The position numbers and the translations under genes are program-made. Shown here in pieces: positions 41,348 through 50,505 of a stretch of 64,000 bases of DNA. Under the pieces are notes generated by a model. That model had not been told where the DNA came from. It did not search any database and was given only the letters and a program-made list of their open reading frames with translations. Positions within the stretch are counted from its first letter, which is position 1; each line of letters opens with the position of its first letter. The DNA comes from an uncultured Eubacteriales bacterium (GTDB taxonomy: Bacteria > Bacillota > Clostridia > Oscillospirales > CAG-272): NCBI GenBank assembly GCA_934433485.1, contig CAKRZR010000004.1, positions 62,001 to 126,000 of the forward strand. The letters run 5' to 3'.

Positions 41348-43507
41348 TTAATCGCACACGATCGCGTGCTGCAACATGTCGACAAGGGTCTCCACGGACA
41401 GATTCGTGCGGATGTAGCGGCGATTGTCGAGCGGCAGGACAAAGCGTTCGTCTGCAATCGATAGAGCAACAGGCGGCTTATACAGCTCGTCGCGCACCTC
41501 AAAGAGCGCATCCGTGTAGGGAATGGTCAGTGTTCCCTCTCCATCCTCGTGCCAGCAGACCGCCCAGCTCTCACCATGACGCGTGAATACAAACGCGCGC
41601 AGAGGCGAGACGGTTTCGATTTGCCGATAGGGAACAAGCTCGTATTCCTTATCCTCATTTACAAGCAGCGTGTGCTCGGTGGCAAGCTCGCGGAGCATTT
41701 CCCGGTGCGCATCAGTCAGCCAGCCTTTTGCGCGGACATCCTCCCAACGGCGCATGACCTCTAAAATATCGCCGGTACGCGGATGGGAACGGAACGCCGG
41801 AATGTTCGTCTGGATCGTCACCGGGCAGTCCCAGGCGGCAGCGCGGCTGGTACCGTACTCGTACATATCCGCCTGCGTCCGCTTGTCCCAGAACGCCCAC
41901 CAGCCGAAATTCAGACGGGTGAAGTCCTCGCGCATCCGCGGTGCTTCTTCCGCCGGAAATTCCGCGATTTTTTCCTTGAAGATCTCTGGCGCAAATACGT
42001 CAAAGGCATTGCCGCCGGATAGAAAATGCCAGCTGAAATGAGCCTTCGCGGCGCCTTCACAGAAAATCGGCGGATTTTTGAGCTGCTTATACACCCGATA
42101 CTGCGCGTTCGGCACATGGTATCCAAACGGTGCGTTGGTGCCCTCGGAACCGTCGAAATAGACAAACCGGAACCCTGTGTCAAACGCACGTGCGATCTTT
42201 GCGGCGACCTCATCCTGCAAGTCGGAGTGCTGATCGAGGTATACGCTCGTTGCGCCAAATTCACTGACATCGAGCACACCGCCGATCTCCCCTGCCGGAT
42301 GCGCCTTGACCGTCGTACCGTGATCGCCGCGTCTGCACCCGGTGAAGCGGTACGGAAGCTCCGTCGTGTAGCCCTCGTAGGAGATCAGCTCCGTACCGAA
42401 CTTCAAAATCCGCGCTCCATTCGCCATCTCTGCGCCTTCCGGATTTTCCATGACGCAAATTTCGTCCGTGTTCTCCGCGCTAAGCGGTTTTGCCAACGTG
42501 AAGTGTTCTTTCAGATGGAGCCTGAAATCCGCTTCCGGCGTGACATAGCGGCTCTGCATCCCAATGTGGGTCTGCAAAAAGTGGAGTCCCGGCTTGATCC
42601 CGTTTTCCCGTATGTGGCACAGGAGCTTTTCCACGTCTGCAGCACCATTCGGGTATTCGTCCCGATAGTCGTAATTGCCGCAGAGCCCATAGCCGCCCTG
42701 TTCCTTGAAAAAGCAGGTGTAATACAGGAGCATCAGCCGGAATCCGCCTTTTTTCGCGTAGGCAATGTGCTCGTCTACAGTGTCCGGCGTGACGTTGGAA
42801 GCCCAGTAAATCGACGCGTTGATGAACGGACTTCTCCGACTCTCCACGCCATGCGGCAGACCAAAATCCTTTTCGAGCAGATCCACACAGTCGAGATACT
42901 GTTCCGTCGGCGAGACGATGAGTGCGACGCCTGTGCCGCGCAATTTGACCTCCCGCAGTGCGTCCGCGTATAAAATTCGATAATCGACACGCCGTTCGGA
43001 ATCGATGGATGCGTACGGCGAGGTCGAGAGCACGTTGACGGCACAGTGCGCATCCCAGCTCACGTTCAGCCATTCGCCGAAATGCGCGCGGTTTTTCACC
43101 GGAAGCTGCAGAATGCGAAATTCCTCCACTGGCGGCAGCGTCATGTTGAGTCCGCCGTATTTCTCGTATGGTACGATGAAATCGTCGAGCGTGAATGCAA
43201 TATAAGCGTCAGTGACGGCAAAACGAATGACTGCCTCATAGGGGATGATCTCAAAGCTCACGATGAGTTTGTCGCCTTCCGCGCGGAGCCGATTTGCCTG
43301 ATAGGTCGTGCGTTTGTTGGGATGCGCCAATTTGACTTCGTTGTGGAACGGGCGATTTTGGGTGACAGAGCAGAGCGCGATGTTCTGTCCGGGTGCCGCC
43401 AGCTCCTCACCGGTTTCCTTACAGATGAGACTTTCCACAATCGCGTCGCCGCCGACCGTGAGTCGAAAACGGCTGTTTTCCAAAATGACAGAAGGGTATG
43501 CTTTCAT
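41348..43507 (-). CDS. Putative glycoside hydrolase-like protein of unknown family
   Basis: A 719-residue cytoplasmic protein starting at ATG 43507 after AAAGGAT. Residues 1-220 look like a beta-sandwich, about 225-600 like a TIM barrel (INASIYWASNVTPDTVDEHI, RLMLLYYTCFF, GIKPGLHFLQTHIG, FRFVYFDGSEG), and the rest is a C-terminal beta domain. Asp and Glu in YFDGSEG are candidate catalytic residues. I cannot assign a CAZy family; the layout recalls clan GH-D enzymes or polysaccharide-active enzymes. It is the last gene of a leftward operon with an M42 peptidase, a GDPD and a sialate O-acetylesterase, so an acylated glycan or glycopeptide is a plausible substrate. Confidence 0.75.
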   Translation of the reverse strand: MKAYPSVILENSRFRLTVGGDAIVESLICKETGEELAAPGQNIALCSVTQNRPFHNEVKLAHPNKRTTYQANRLRAEGDKLIVSFEIIPYEAVIRFAVTDAYIAFTLDDFIVPYEKYGGLNMTLPPVEEFRILQLPVKNRAHFGEWLNVSWDAHCAVNVLSTSPYASIDSERRVDYRILYADALREVKLRGTGVALIVSPTEQYLDCVDLLEKDFGLPHGVESRRSPFINASIYWASNVTPDTVDEHIAYAKKGGFRLMLLYYTCFFKEQGGYGLCGNYDYRDEYPNGAADVEKLLCHIRENGIKPGLHFLQTHIGMQSRYVTPEADFRLHLKEHFTLAKPLSAENTDEICVMENPEGAEMANGARILKFGTELISYEGYTTELPYRFTGCRRGDHGTTVKAHPAGEIGGVLDVSEFGATSVYLDQHSDLQDEVAAKIARAFDTGFRFVYFDGSEGTNAPFGYHVPNAQYRVYKQLKNPPIFCEGAAKAHFSWHFLSGGNAFDVFAPEIFKEKIAEFPAEEAPRMREDFTRLNFGWWAFWDKRTQADMYEYGTSRAAAWDCPVTIQTNIPAFRSHPRTGDILEVMRRWEDVRAKGWLTDAHREMLRELATEHTLLVNEDKEYELVPYRQIETVSPLRAFVFTRHGESWAVCWHEDGEGTLTIPYTDALFEVRDELYKPPVALSIADERFVLPLDNRRYIRTNLSVETLVDMLQHAIVCD

Positions 43508-43534
43508 GATGCGCGTATCCTTTCTTTGATAAAG

Positions 43535-43572
43535 CTTCCCGCATGGAGGTCAACGTGGATTCATACGGGAAG
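43535..43572 (-). other. Intercistronic hairpin in the esterase operon
   Basis: CTTCCCGCATG (43535-43545) pairs with CATACGGGAAG (43562-43572), 11 bp with one G-T pair, in the 77-bp gap between the esterase and the last gene. With no T run it is more likely an RNA-stability or processing element than a full terminator. Confidence 0.45.
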
Positions 43573-43584
43573 AACGAATTCCCT

Positions 43585-44904
43585 TTATTGCGCGGAGATT
43601 TCCATCCCGTAGCATGCGAGCAGCGGCTGGTCGTAGAAATCCCGTACCGCGAAAACAGGCGGATGGGTGCGCCATGCGTAATGGAACTGTGCGGGCAGGC
43701 GATAGGGACGCACGGTCGAAACCAGCAGTCCGTCAGAAACCGGCGCGGCTTCGATGCATTCGATCATTCCGTCCCTGTCCTCCACGTTCATGCCCAGTGC
43801 GCGGCCGTCCATGGCGAGAACTCTGTGTCCGGGGGTGAGATGGAGCAGTACATGCGTGTCGTCCGCGGCTTCGACGGAGAGGATGCACACGGATTCCTGT
43901 CCCGGTTTGCCGTAGAGGCAGGCAAGCGCGGCGTTGGCAAGCCGTTCGCCGATGGTCACATTTGCGCTGGAGCTGTTGTGGATGCCGTCCGTGACCGACA
44001 GATCAAGCGAGGAGACCACATATACGCCGGGAATCTCCAATGCGGCACGGCGCTGCGCTTCCCGGATCATGCCCCAGTAACGGTCGTTTTCCGGATCGTC
44101 GTTGCCCATCCATCGATTGAGCTGCACCGTCAGGATCGGATGCGCACCGAACTTTTCATTCCAAAGCGATACCATGCGGGAGAAGCGTTCAAGATAGTCT
44201 TCGGCACAGTCCGCGTTGCAGTCCGAGCAGCCCTGCAGCCATAGGAATCCCTTGAAATCACCAATCACGGAAAGTCGCTTTTCCATTTCGCGATAGCAGC
44301 CGCCCTTCTCCGCCGGATTCCACTCCGAAAGCGGCGTTCCACCCACAGCGGTCGGCACAATGCCGATCGGTATGTGGAGCCTGTCATGGAGTCGACGCGC
44401 AAACGACAGCGCCGGGGAGGTCCCGGTGCCGTTTTCCGGATACCCGTACCGTCCATTGAGGGCGTCGGCAAGCGGATGCGCTGCAATCGACCAGTCTCCA
44501 CGGTTGCGGTACATGTGCACGCCCAGACACGGCGGATCGTACGCAGCGTCTCTGCCATAGCCGGTCATGTTGCTCTGTCCCGCGGTCACATAAATATCAC
44601 CCACACCGATGTGGTATACACAGGCGATTTTATCGATCCACAGGCTGTCCCCGGGCTGCACGGATGCTTCCAAACGATAGAGCCCGCCCTCCGGCAGCGT
44701 CAGGGCAACCGACCAGTGCGTACCGTCCGCCTCCATATCGCAGCGTGTCCACGGGATCACACAGAGGTTGTCATCCTCCTGCACCACGCGTACCACCACA
44801 TGGGTGTCTGCGTCCGAGAGAGGCGCGTCCAGCGTGCCATCCCAGATAAAGCGCGCACAACCGTCTTTCCCACGCTGTAAAATTTGAAAATCTGTCAGTT
44901 TCAT
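43585..44904 (-). CDS. Sialate O-acetylesterase family protein
   Basis: The 439-residue protein starts at ATG 44904 behind AAGGAG. An N-terminal beta domain (to about 95) is followed by an SGNH-like esterase: the GDS-type block VTAGQSNMTGYG with the nucleophile Ser, AVGGTPLSEWNPAEKG, FLWLQGCSDCN and the C-terminal DGIHNSSSANVTIGERLANA with the catalytic Asp/His. The family removes O-acetyl groups from sialic acids or other glycans. There is no signal peptide. It lies 11 bp downstream of the GDPD gene. Confidence 0.88.
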   Translation of the reverse strand: MKLTDFQILQRGKDGCARFIWDGTLDAPLSDADTHVVVRVVQEDDNLCVIPWTRCDMEADGTHWSVALTLPEGGLYRLEASVQPGDSLWIDKIACVYHIGVGDIYVTAGQSNMTGYGRDAAYDPPCLGVHMYRNRGDWSIAAHPLADALNGRYGYPENGTGTSPALSFARRLHDRLHIPIGIVPTAVGGTPLSEWNPAEKGGCYREMEKRLSVIGDFKGFLWLQGCSDCNADCAEDYLERFSRMVSLWNEKFGAHPILTVQLNRWMGNDDPENDRYWGMIREAQRRAALEIPGVYVVSSLDLSVTDGIHNSSSANVTIGERLANAALACLYGKPGQESVCILSVEAADDTHVLLHLTPGHRVLAMDGRALGMNVEDRDGMIECIEAAPVSDGLLVSTVRPYRLPAQFHYAWRTHPPVFAVRDFYDQPLLACYGMEISAQ

Positions 44905-44915
44905 GAACCGTCTCC

Positions 44916-45638
44916 TTATTCGAGTATATTGGAGGTGATGTAGTCAACACCCCAGGAGATCAGCCGTTTCGCGTCCTCCGGGTTGTCCACCGTCCAGCAG
45001 TTGACCTCAACGCCGCAATCGTGTAGCGCGCGTACCGCATCCTCGGTCAGCGCGGGATAAGCGATGTCAAGTCCCATCTTCCGGGCGGCAAGCATCTCCG
45101 GATATTCCGGTTTGTATTCGCCGGAGAGGAACTGGCACTCCTGCTCCGCACGAAGCTGTTTCACGAGGTCGAGATTGGCGATGTTGAACGCGATGAAGCA
45201 GGTGGCGTCGAGATAGCCGTCAAAGATCGCGAGAATCTCCCGGATCTCGTCAAGCGTGAAGTTGCTCTTCAATTCCGGTACGCAGACCTTGCCGTAGTGC
45301 TCGCAGATTTTGCGGTACTCGCTGGGCAGGCAGAGCTTCAGCTCTGCGCGATCCGATCTGCCGTCGATATCCTTCAGGGTCAGCGCGCGCAGATCGGCAA
45401 GATTTGACTGCTCCATCACGAGATCCGTTTCGCAGATCCGTCCGCTTCTGCCGTCGTGATTGCAGATATACCGGTGATCAAGGGTGCGCCAGATGTCGGT
45501 TTCCACGCCGTAATGGCTCCGGTTGCCTGCCGCGATGAATGCCGCAGCTGTATTTTCGGTTTCCAGTCCGCTGACGCCGCGGTGCGCCACGATTTTTGTG
45601 TTGCCGTGATCCGCGATTTTGATCGTATCCTTTTTCAT
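44916..45638 (-). CDS. Glycerophosphodiester phosphodiesterase family protein
   Basis: The start is ATG 45638 after AGAAAGGAAAG; 240 residues. Motifs are KIVAHRGVSGLETENTAAAF (catalytic His-Arg-Gly and Glu-Asn-Thr), YGVETDIWRTLDHRYICNHD (metal and acid/base residues), VCVPELKS and EVNCWTVDNPEDAKRLISWG near the end. It should release sn-glycerol-3-phosphate from glycerophosphodiesters. It is the second gene of the leftward operon; a second, more distant GDPD lies at 62753-63547. Confidence 0.92.
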   Translation of the reverse strand: MKKDTIKIADHGNTKIVAHRGVSGLETENTAAAFIAAGNRSHYGVETDIWRTLDHRYICNHDGRSGRICETDLVMEQSNLADLRALTLKDIDGRSDRAELKLCLPSEYRKICEHYGKVCVPELKSNFTLDEIREILAIFDGYLDATCFIAFNIANLDLVKQLRAEQECQFLSGEYKPEYPEMLAARKMGLDIAYPALTEDAVRALHDCGVEVNCWTVDNPEDAKRLISWGVDYITSNILE

Positions 45639-45696
45639 GCTGCTTTCCTTTCTGTTCGTCTTTTTTCGTGGCGTACTCCTGTTTGAAGGAGTGCGT

Positions 45697-46746
45697 TTAT
45701 TCCTTTGTATCCTGTAAATATGCGCAAAGGAGGGCAAATGTGTTCTTCACACCCTCGAGATGGGAGCGTTCATAGCCGTGCGATGCGTACACACCTGCAC
45801 CGATCAGCGCCTGCCGCACATCAAAGCAGTGCACCGCCACCGTGCAGTCGGAGCTGTAATGCGGGTATACATCTACGGCATAGGACAGCGCGTTTTCTTT
45901 TGCCAGTGCAATGAGGCGGCAGTTGATGTCGTAGTCGTACGGACCCGCGGAGTCGGCGGCGCAGATGGACACATCCTTTTCCGTGCATTCGAGTCCGTCG
46001 CCGACACAGCCCATATCCACGCCGAGAATCTCGTTCACACCCTCCGGCATGATTCCGGCAGCCCCGTGCCCGATTTCCTCGTATACCGTGAAGTGCATGT
46101 ACACCTTGCGCGGCAGCTCGATCTTTTCCTCCTTGATCCACTTGGCGACACCGAGTAAGATCGCGGCACTGAGCTTATCGTCGAGGAAGCGGCTCTTGAT
46201 GTATCCAGATTCCGTGATGACCGTCTGGGGATCCACGCAGACATAGCAGCCGACCTCAATGCCGAGTGCCTTTGTTTCCTCTGCGGTTTTGACATCCTCA
46301 TCCAGCACGACTTCCACATTGTCGAAATTGCGTGAGACCGTTTCCGAGGATGCATTTACATGCGCGGAGGCGTTTGCAAGCTGGATGTTGCCGGTGTATA
46401 CTCTGCCGTCACGCGTGTAGATGCGGACAACCTCCGTTTCCGCGTTGTTGGCGTTCAAACCACCGATGGCCTTGAGCAGCAGTCTGCCGTTGCTTTTGAT
46501 CTGCCGTACCATGGCACCGAGCGTGTCGATGTGCGCTGACAGCAGCAGACCTCCCTTTTCGCTGTTTTCCGCGCCGCCGATCTCACAGAATACGCCGCCC
46601 TTGTTCGTCAACTTCGGCGCATAACCGAGCGCACGGAACTGTTCCATAGCGTAATCCGCCGCCTGACGGGTGAATCCGCTCGGGCTGTCCTTGGCAAGGA
46701 TCCCGCGCAGTACCTCGGTGACATAGGGCATATATGCTTCATACAT
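45697..46746 (-). CDS. M42 family metallopeptidase
   Basis: The start is ATG 46746 behind AAAGGAG; 349 residues. M42 metal and catalytic sites are visible: His and Asp in LLSAHIDTLGAMV, the bridging Asp in SRFLDDKLSAAI, Glu-Glu in VYEEIGHGAAG, Asp in LGVDMG and the final His in YASHGYERSH. Relatives are cobalt/zinc aminopeptidases (PepA, FrvX) that form tetrahedral complexes. It is the first gene of the leftward operon and has a palindrome at its transcription start. Confidence 0.93.
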   Translation of the reverse strand: MYEAYMPYVTEVLRGILAKDSPSGFTRQAADYAMEQFRALGYAPKLTNKGGVFCEIGGAENSEKGGLLLSAHIDTLGAMVRQIKSNGRLLLKAIGGLNANNAETEVVRIYTRDGRVYTGNIQLANASAHVNASSETVSRNFDNVEVVLDEDVKTAEETKALGIEVGCYVCVDPQTVITESGYIKSRFLDDKLSAAILLGVAKWIKEEKIELPRKVYMHFTVYEEIGHGAAGIMPEGVNEILGVDMGCVGDGLECTEKDVSICAADSAGPYDYDINCRLIALAKENALSYAVDVYPHYSSDCTVAVHCFDVRQALIGAGVYASHGYERSHLEGVKNTFALLCAYLQDTKE

Positions 46747-46786
46747 AAGAAAATCTCCTTTGCGATCTGAAATCTGATAAAAACAC

Positions 46787-46838
46787 ATGGGAAAGGTTCC
46801 CATATTCGTATTATAGCACATTTCGTGCCGAATTTCCA
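46787..46838 (-). promoter_or_regulatory. Promoter of the M42 operon with a palindrome at the start site
   Basis: On the minus strand TGGAAA (46838-46833) and TATAAT (46815-46810) are spaced by 17 bp. ATGGGAA (46787-46793) and TTCCCAT (46797-46803) form a perfect inverted repeat with a 3-bp centre at about +1 to +17, a likely operator. Confidence 0.6.
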
Positions 46839-46941
46839 TGGTTTGCACTATATTTTTCCTGCTTGCTGCGTTTTTTCTGTGTGCCGGACATGTTTTTTTC
46901 TGTGGGATTTCGAAAAAAGCCTTTTCGTATTCTGAAAGGAC

Positions 46942-46970
46942 TTGATTCCACCGCGCACGCATGCTATAAT
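46942..46970 (+). promoter_or_regulatory. Promoter of the glycyl radical enzyme gene
   Basis: TTGATT (46942-46947) and TATAAT (46965-46970) have a 17-bp spacer, 33 bp before the start codon. Confidence 0.75.
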
Positions 46971-47003
46971 GAAGAAAACTTCGTATCGCAAGGAGATGAA
47001 ATC

Positions 47004-49115
47004 ATGGAATTTGCATGTGGCACAGGATATCACAGACCGGTACGGCTGTCAGAGGAGACGCGCGCGTTTGCCGATCGTTCCATGCACGGTATGTACGGTG
47101 ACGACGCAATGACGCACAGAACGCTTCCCATGGACGATGTGCCGGGATTTGCGGAAATGGACGGTATGGAACGGTATGCACATGCCGTCGATGCCATTGC
47201 ACGCAACGCGCCGCTGCGTCTGGTTCCGGGTGAGAAGATCTGCGGCGCGGCGACCCTCGGTGGAGCGATTTCTCATATCGTACCGGTCACGTTCGGCGGC
47301 GAAAATGTGCTGTGGTCGGTGAGCCACGTGACGGTCGGGTTCGATCGCGTGCTGGAGATTGGCATGAACGGCATTCTGCATGACGTCGACGAAAACTGCC
47401 CCGGCACGATGAAGCGGTATCTGCGCCGGATGGTTTACGCCATGCGGATCTGGCACGCACGGTATCTGGCGGCGGAGCGGGACAACGATCCGGAAATCGC
47501 CGCGATGCTCCGTCGTGTCCCGTTTGATACACCGCGAACCTTCCGGGAAGCCGTGCAAAGTCTGTGGTTCACGTTCGCGTTCACAAGGCTGTGCGGCAAC
47601 TGGTCGGGGATCGGCAGGATTGACAAAATGCTCGGACCGTATCTTGAAAAGGATTTGAAAAGCGGCGTAATCACGCTGGATGAAGCGCGTGAAGTCCTCG
47701 CCCACTTCTTCATCAAAGGCTGCGAATGGATCCAGTCCGACACGCCGACCGGCACCGGGGATGCGCAGCATTACCAGAATATCGTTCTCTCCGGTACCGA
47801 CCGTGACGGCCGCGATGTCACAAACGAGGTGACCTATCTCGTACTCGACATCGTGGAAGAACTGGCGATCAGCGATTATCCGATCACGGTGCGCCTGACG
47901 GACGAAACCGACGAGCGGTTGTACCGGCGTATCGCGGAGGTCATGCGCTACGGCGGCGGGATTCTTGCCGTATACAACGAACCGCTCATCCTCCGTTCCC
48001 TCACCGCATTCGGCTACGATGCGACAGAGGCACGCGATTTTGCGAACGACGGCTGCTGGGAGGTGCAGATCCCCGGCAGGACGAATTTCACCTATATGCC
48101 GTTTGATGCGTATACAATGCTCATGCGCGATACCCTCGGAATAGGCGGCGAACATAAGCGGTACGATACCTACGACGCGCTGTTTGCTGCGTATATGGAC
48201 AGGCTCCGGAAGCACGTGGACGACACCTACGCCGGACTTGTCGATGGCATGTGCGAACCGGACGGGCAGGGCGGCTATCGGCTGAGGTGCTTCGGAATTC
48301 CGGCGACGCTCATCTCCCTGTTTGAACGGGACTGTATTGCCGCGGGCCTTGATTATAACGCGGGCGGCTGTCGGTATACGGTCCGCTCTCCCCACATCGG
48401 CGGCGCACCGGACGCTGGCAACAGCCTCTACGCGATCCGAAAAGCGGTATTTGAGGATCATCTCACGACCCTTGACCATCTTCTCGACGCGATCGAAAAC
48501 GACTGGGACGGCGAAGAAGTCCTGCGCCAGCGGATTCTCACCGGCTATACCTATTACGGCAACGACAACGCGGAAGCGGACGCGGTGACGGCGGAAATCC
48601 TCGACCGGTTTGCCGATATGGTGCTCGCGCACAGGGGGGAATCGCCCATCCTCTATATCCCCGGCGTATCCACGTTCGGACGGCAGATCGATTGGCTCGG
48701 ACAGCGTACCGCCTCTCCGTTCGGAATGAAAAAGGGCGCGATCCTCGCCGGAAACGCGTCTCCCACACCGGGTACCGATAAGGAAGGCGCGACCTCCATC
48801 ATCGAATCCTATTGCCATGCCGATCTCGGAAAGCAGGTATGCGGCGCGGCACTGGACGTAAAGCTCCATCCGAGCGCGACGCGAGGGGAAAACGGTCTCG
48901 CCGGCATCGTGGCGCTGCTCAAAGGCTTTGTCACCTTAGACGGTTATTTCCTCCAGCTTGATGTCATCGACGGTGAAGTGTTGCGGAAAGCGCAGGAGGA
49001 TCCGGAAGCGTACAAGACCTTATCCGTCCGCGTCTCCGGCTGGAACGCGCGTTTTGTCACTCTCAACCGCCAGTGGCAGGAGATGATCATCGAACGCACG
49101 GCGACGGGACTATGA
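47004..49115 (+). CDS. Glycyl radical enzyme (pyruvate formate lyase family), substrate unknown
   Basis: The start is ATG 47004 behind AAGGAG; 703 residues, shorter than typical glycyl radical enzymes (750-850). The active-site loop is DGCWE with thiyl Cys351 and Glu353, and the glycyl loop is RVSGWNARF with Gly679, 25 residues from the C-terminus. Trp replaces the usual Tyr after the radical Gly. CxE is found in eliminases and decarboxylases and differs from the CC pair of pyruvate formate lyase. No radical SAM activase lies nearby, so activation must come from elsewhere. A phosphatase gene follows 13 bp later. I infer a C-C or C-O cleaving enzyme acting on a sugar-derived or diol-like compound. 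Confidence 0.88.
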   Translation: MEFACGTGYHRPVRLSEETRAFADRSMHGMYGDDAMTHRTLPMDDVPGFAEMDGMERYAHAVDAIARNAPLRLVPGEKICGAATLGGAISHIVPVTFGGENVLWSVSHVTVGFDRVLEIGMNGILHDVDENCPGTMKRYLRRMVYAMRIWHARYLAAERDNDPEIAAMLRRVPFDTPRTFREAVQSLWFTFAFTRLCGNWSGIGRIDKMLGPYLEKDLKSGVITLDEAREVLAHFFIKGCEWIQSDTPTGTGDAQHYQNIVLSGTDRDGRDVTNEVTYLVLDIVEELAISDYPITVRLTDETDERLYRRIAEVMRYGGGILAVYNEPLILRSLTAFGYDATEARDFANDGCWEVQIPGRTNFTYMPFDAYTMLMRDTLGIGGEHKRYDTYDALFAAYMDRLRKHVDDTYAGLVDGMCEPDGQGGYRLRCFGIPATLISLFERDCIAAGLDYNAGGCRYTVRSPHIGGAPDAGNSLYAIRKAVFEDHLTTLDHLLDAIENDWDGEEVLRQRILTGYTYYGNDNAEADAVTAEILDRFADMVLAHRGESPILYIPGVSTFGRQIDWLGQRTASPFGMKKGAILAGNASPTPGTDKEGATSIIESYCHADLGKQVCGAALDVKLHPSATRGENGLAGIVALLKGFVTLDGYFLQLDVIDGEVLRKAQEDPEAYKTLSVRVSGWNARFVTLNRQWQEMIIERTATGL

Positions 49116-49128
49116 CGGAGTGCCGGAT

Positions 49129-49836
49129 ATGACAGATATGTATGCGGAGCAGACAAAATCACTGCTGGAAACCACGTTGAACACACGGGATCTCGGTGTG
49201 TACCGGAGCGCGATGACCGGGAAACGAATGCGGATATGGAGGATATTGCGCAGCGATGTGCAGAACTATCCCTCGGAAAACGATATCCGTTTGCTGACAG
49301 AGCGGAAAATCCGTACCATTATTGATATGCGCGGAGAAAAGGAAGTGCAGCGAAGGCCCAGTGGATTTGCGGACAGAGAAGGCTTTGTGTACTGCAATAT
49401 TCCCATTGAGGAAGGCAGCGGGATACCGGGGTGTATCGATGCCGTCAGCGACAGCTACATAAAGATCGCGGAAAGCAGACGTATGGCGGATGTGTTCCGC
49501 GCCATTACCATGGCACCGGACGGTGTGATGTTCAACTGTACAGCGGGAAAGGATCGCACCGGCGTTGTCAGTGCCGTTCTCTTGGGTATATGCGGTGTAT
49601 CGGATGCAGACATTCTTGCCGATTATATGCTTACAAAGACATATAGTGCGGAACGGTTTGCACTGATCCACGAGAACTTTCCGGAGATCGATATGCGAAT
49701 TGTGATTCCAAGCGAACGGTACATGGCAGAATTTATGGCGCGTCTTCGTGGAAAATACGGCGGCTTCCCGGAATACCTGACGGCGATCGGTGTGACGGCG
49801 GCGGAAAGATGCGCTATTATGGCTAAGCTGTTGTAA
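49129..49836 (+). CDS. Tyrosine/serine protein phosphatase-like protein
   Basis: I choose ATG 49129 (MTDMYAEQ) with ACGGAG 8 nt upstream; a GTG at 49120 overlaps that site. The 235-residue protein is of the Y_phosphatase3 type: TTLNTRDLGVYRS at the N-terminus, TIIDMRGEKEV and the P-loop NCTAGKDRTG with nucleophile Cys137 and Arg143 (Cx5R). The His before the Cys is replaced by Asn, which may raise the Cys pKa. It is probably co-transcribed with the glycyl radical enzyme. Confidence 0.88.
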   Translation: MTDMYAEQTKSLLETTLNTRDLGVYRSAMTGKRMRIWRILRSDVQNYPSENDIRLLTERKIRTIIDMRGEKEVQRRPSGFADREGFVYCNIPIEEGSGIPGCIDAVSDSYIKIAESRRMADVFRAITMAPDGVMFNCTAGKDRTGVVSAVLLGICGVSDADILADYMLTKTYSAERFALIHENFPEIDMRIVIPSERYMAEFMARLRGKYGGFPEYLTAIGVTAAERCAIMAKLL

Positions 49837-49906
49837 ATACGTTTGTACGCCGCAAATCCGTGCGAGCGGAAAATACAGTGGAATCGAAACCTGCACACAA
49901 TAAAGG

Positions 49907-49933
49907 CAGCGGAGAAAATTTCCGCTGTTTTTT
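49907..49933 (+). terminator. Terminator after the phosphatase gene
   Basis: CAGCGGA (49907-49913) pairs with TCCGCTG (49921-49927), followed by TTTTTT. Confidence 0.85.
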
Positions 49934-49995
49934 CTTGAAAATGTCCGATTCTCGTCCCCCGTGGTGTAATATAGGTAAGAAAGGCAGGTGACCTT

Positions 49996-50505
49996 ATGCG
50001 AACAGAAGCGGAAATGGAGGACGTAATGGCGCGTTACGGCGATTTTCTCTATCGGCTCGCGCTGACAATGGTTCATTCCGACGCGGATGCCTGTGACATG
50101 ACAGCGGAAACCATGGCGCAGTATCTCTTTTCCGACAAGGAGTTCGAGAGCGAGGCACACAGACGGGCGTGGCTTATCACAGTGCTGCGCAACCGGAGCC
50201 GGAATCTTCTACGCTACCACAGACGGCACCAGACGGTCGAACTGTCGGACAATATTCCGCAGAGGCAGAGCGGCTACGGCAGGGAAGAGGCGGCAATCCT
50301 CGCCCGTATCCGACCGCTGCCGGAGAAATACCGCACGATCCTCTATCTTTACTACGCGGAGGAGTACAGCATCCGGGAGATCGCGGAGATGCTGTCGGTC
50401 ACACAATCCTGCGCGGAAAAACGACTCCAGCGGGCAAGAGAGAAATGCGCCGCGATCTGGAAAAATGAGGAGGGGAGCGAGAGGGTATGTATACACGAGA
50501 GTTGA
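49996..50505 (+). CDS. ECF-type RNA polymerase sigma factor
   Basis: The 169-residue protein has region 2 (YGDFLYRLALTMVHSDADAC, RAWLITVLRNRSRNLLRYHR) and region 4 (LPEKYRTILYLYYAEEYSIR, EIAEMLSVTQSCAEKRLQRA). The start is ATG 49996 after AGGTGA. The next gene starts inside its last 19 nt and encodes a membrane protein of anti-sigma type, so the two probably form a signalling pair. Confidence 0.92.
   Translation: MRTEAEMEDVMARYGDFLYRLALTMVHSDADACDMTAETMAQYLFSDKEFESEAHRRAWLITVLRNRSRNLLRYHRRHQTVELSDNIPQRQSGYGREEAAILARIRPLPEKYRTILYLYYAEEYSIREIAEMLSVTQSCAEKRLQRAREKCAAIWKNEEGSERVCIHES

Noticed and set aside
47049..48869. 606-codon minus-strand frame opposite the glycyl radical enzyme
   Set aside because: Shadow frame with no recognisable domain; the plus-strand gene has full family motifs.
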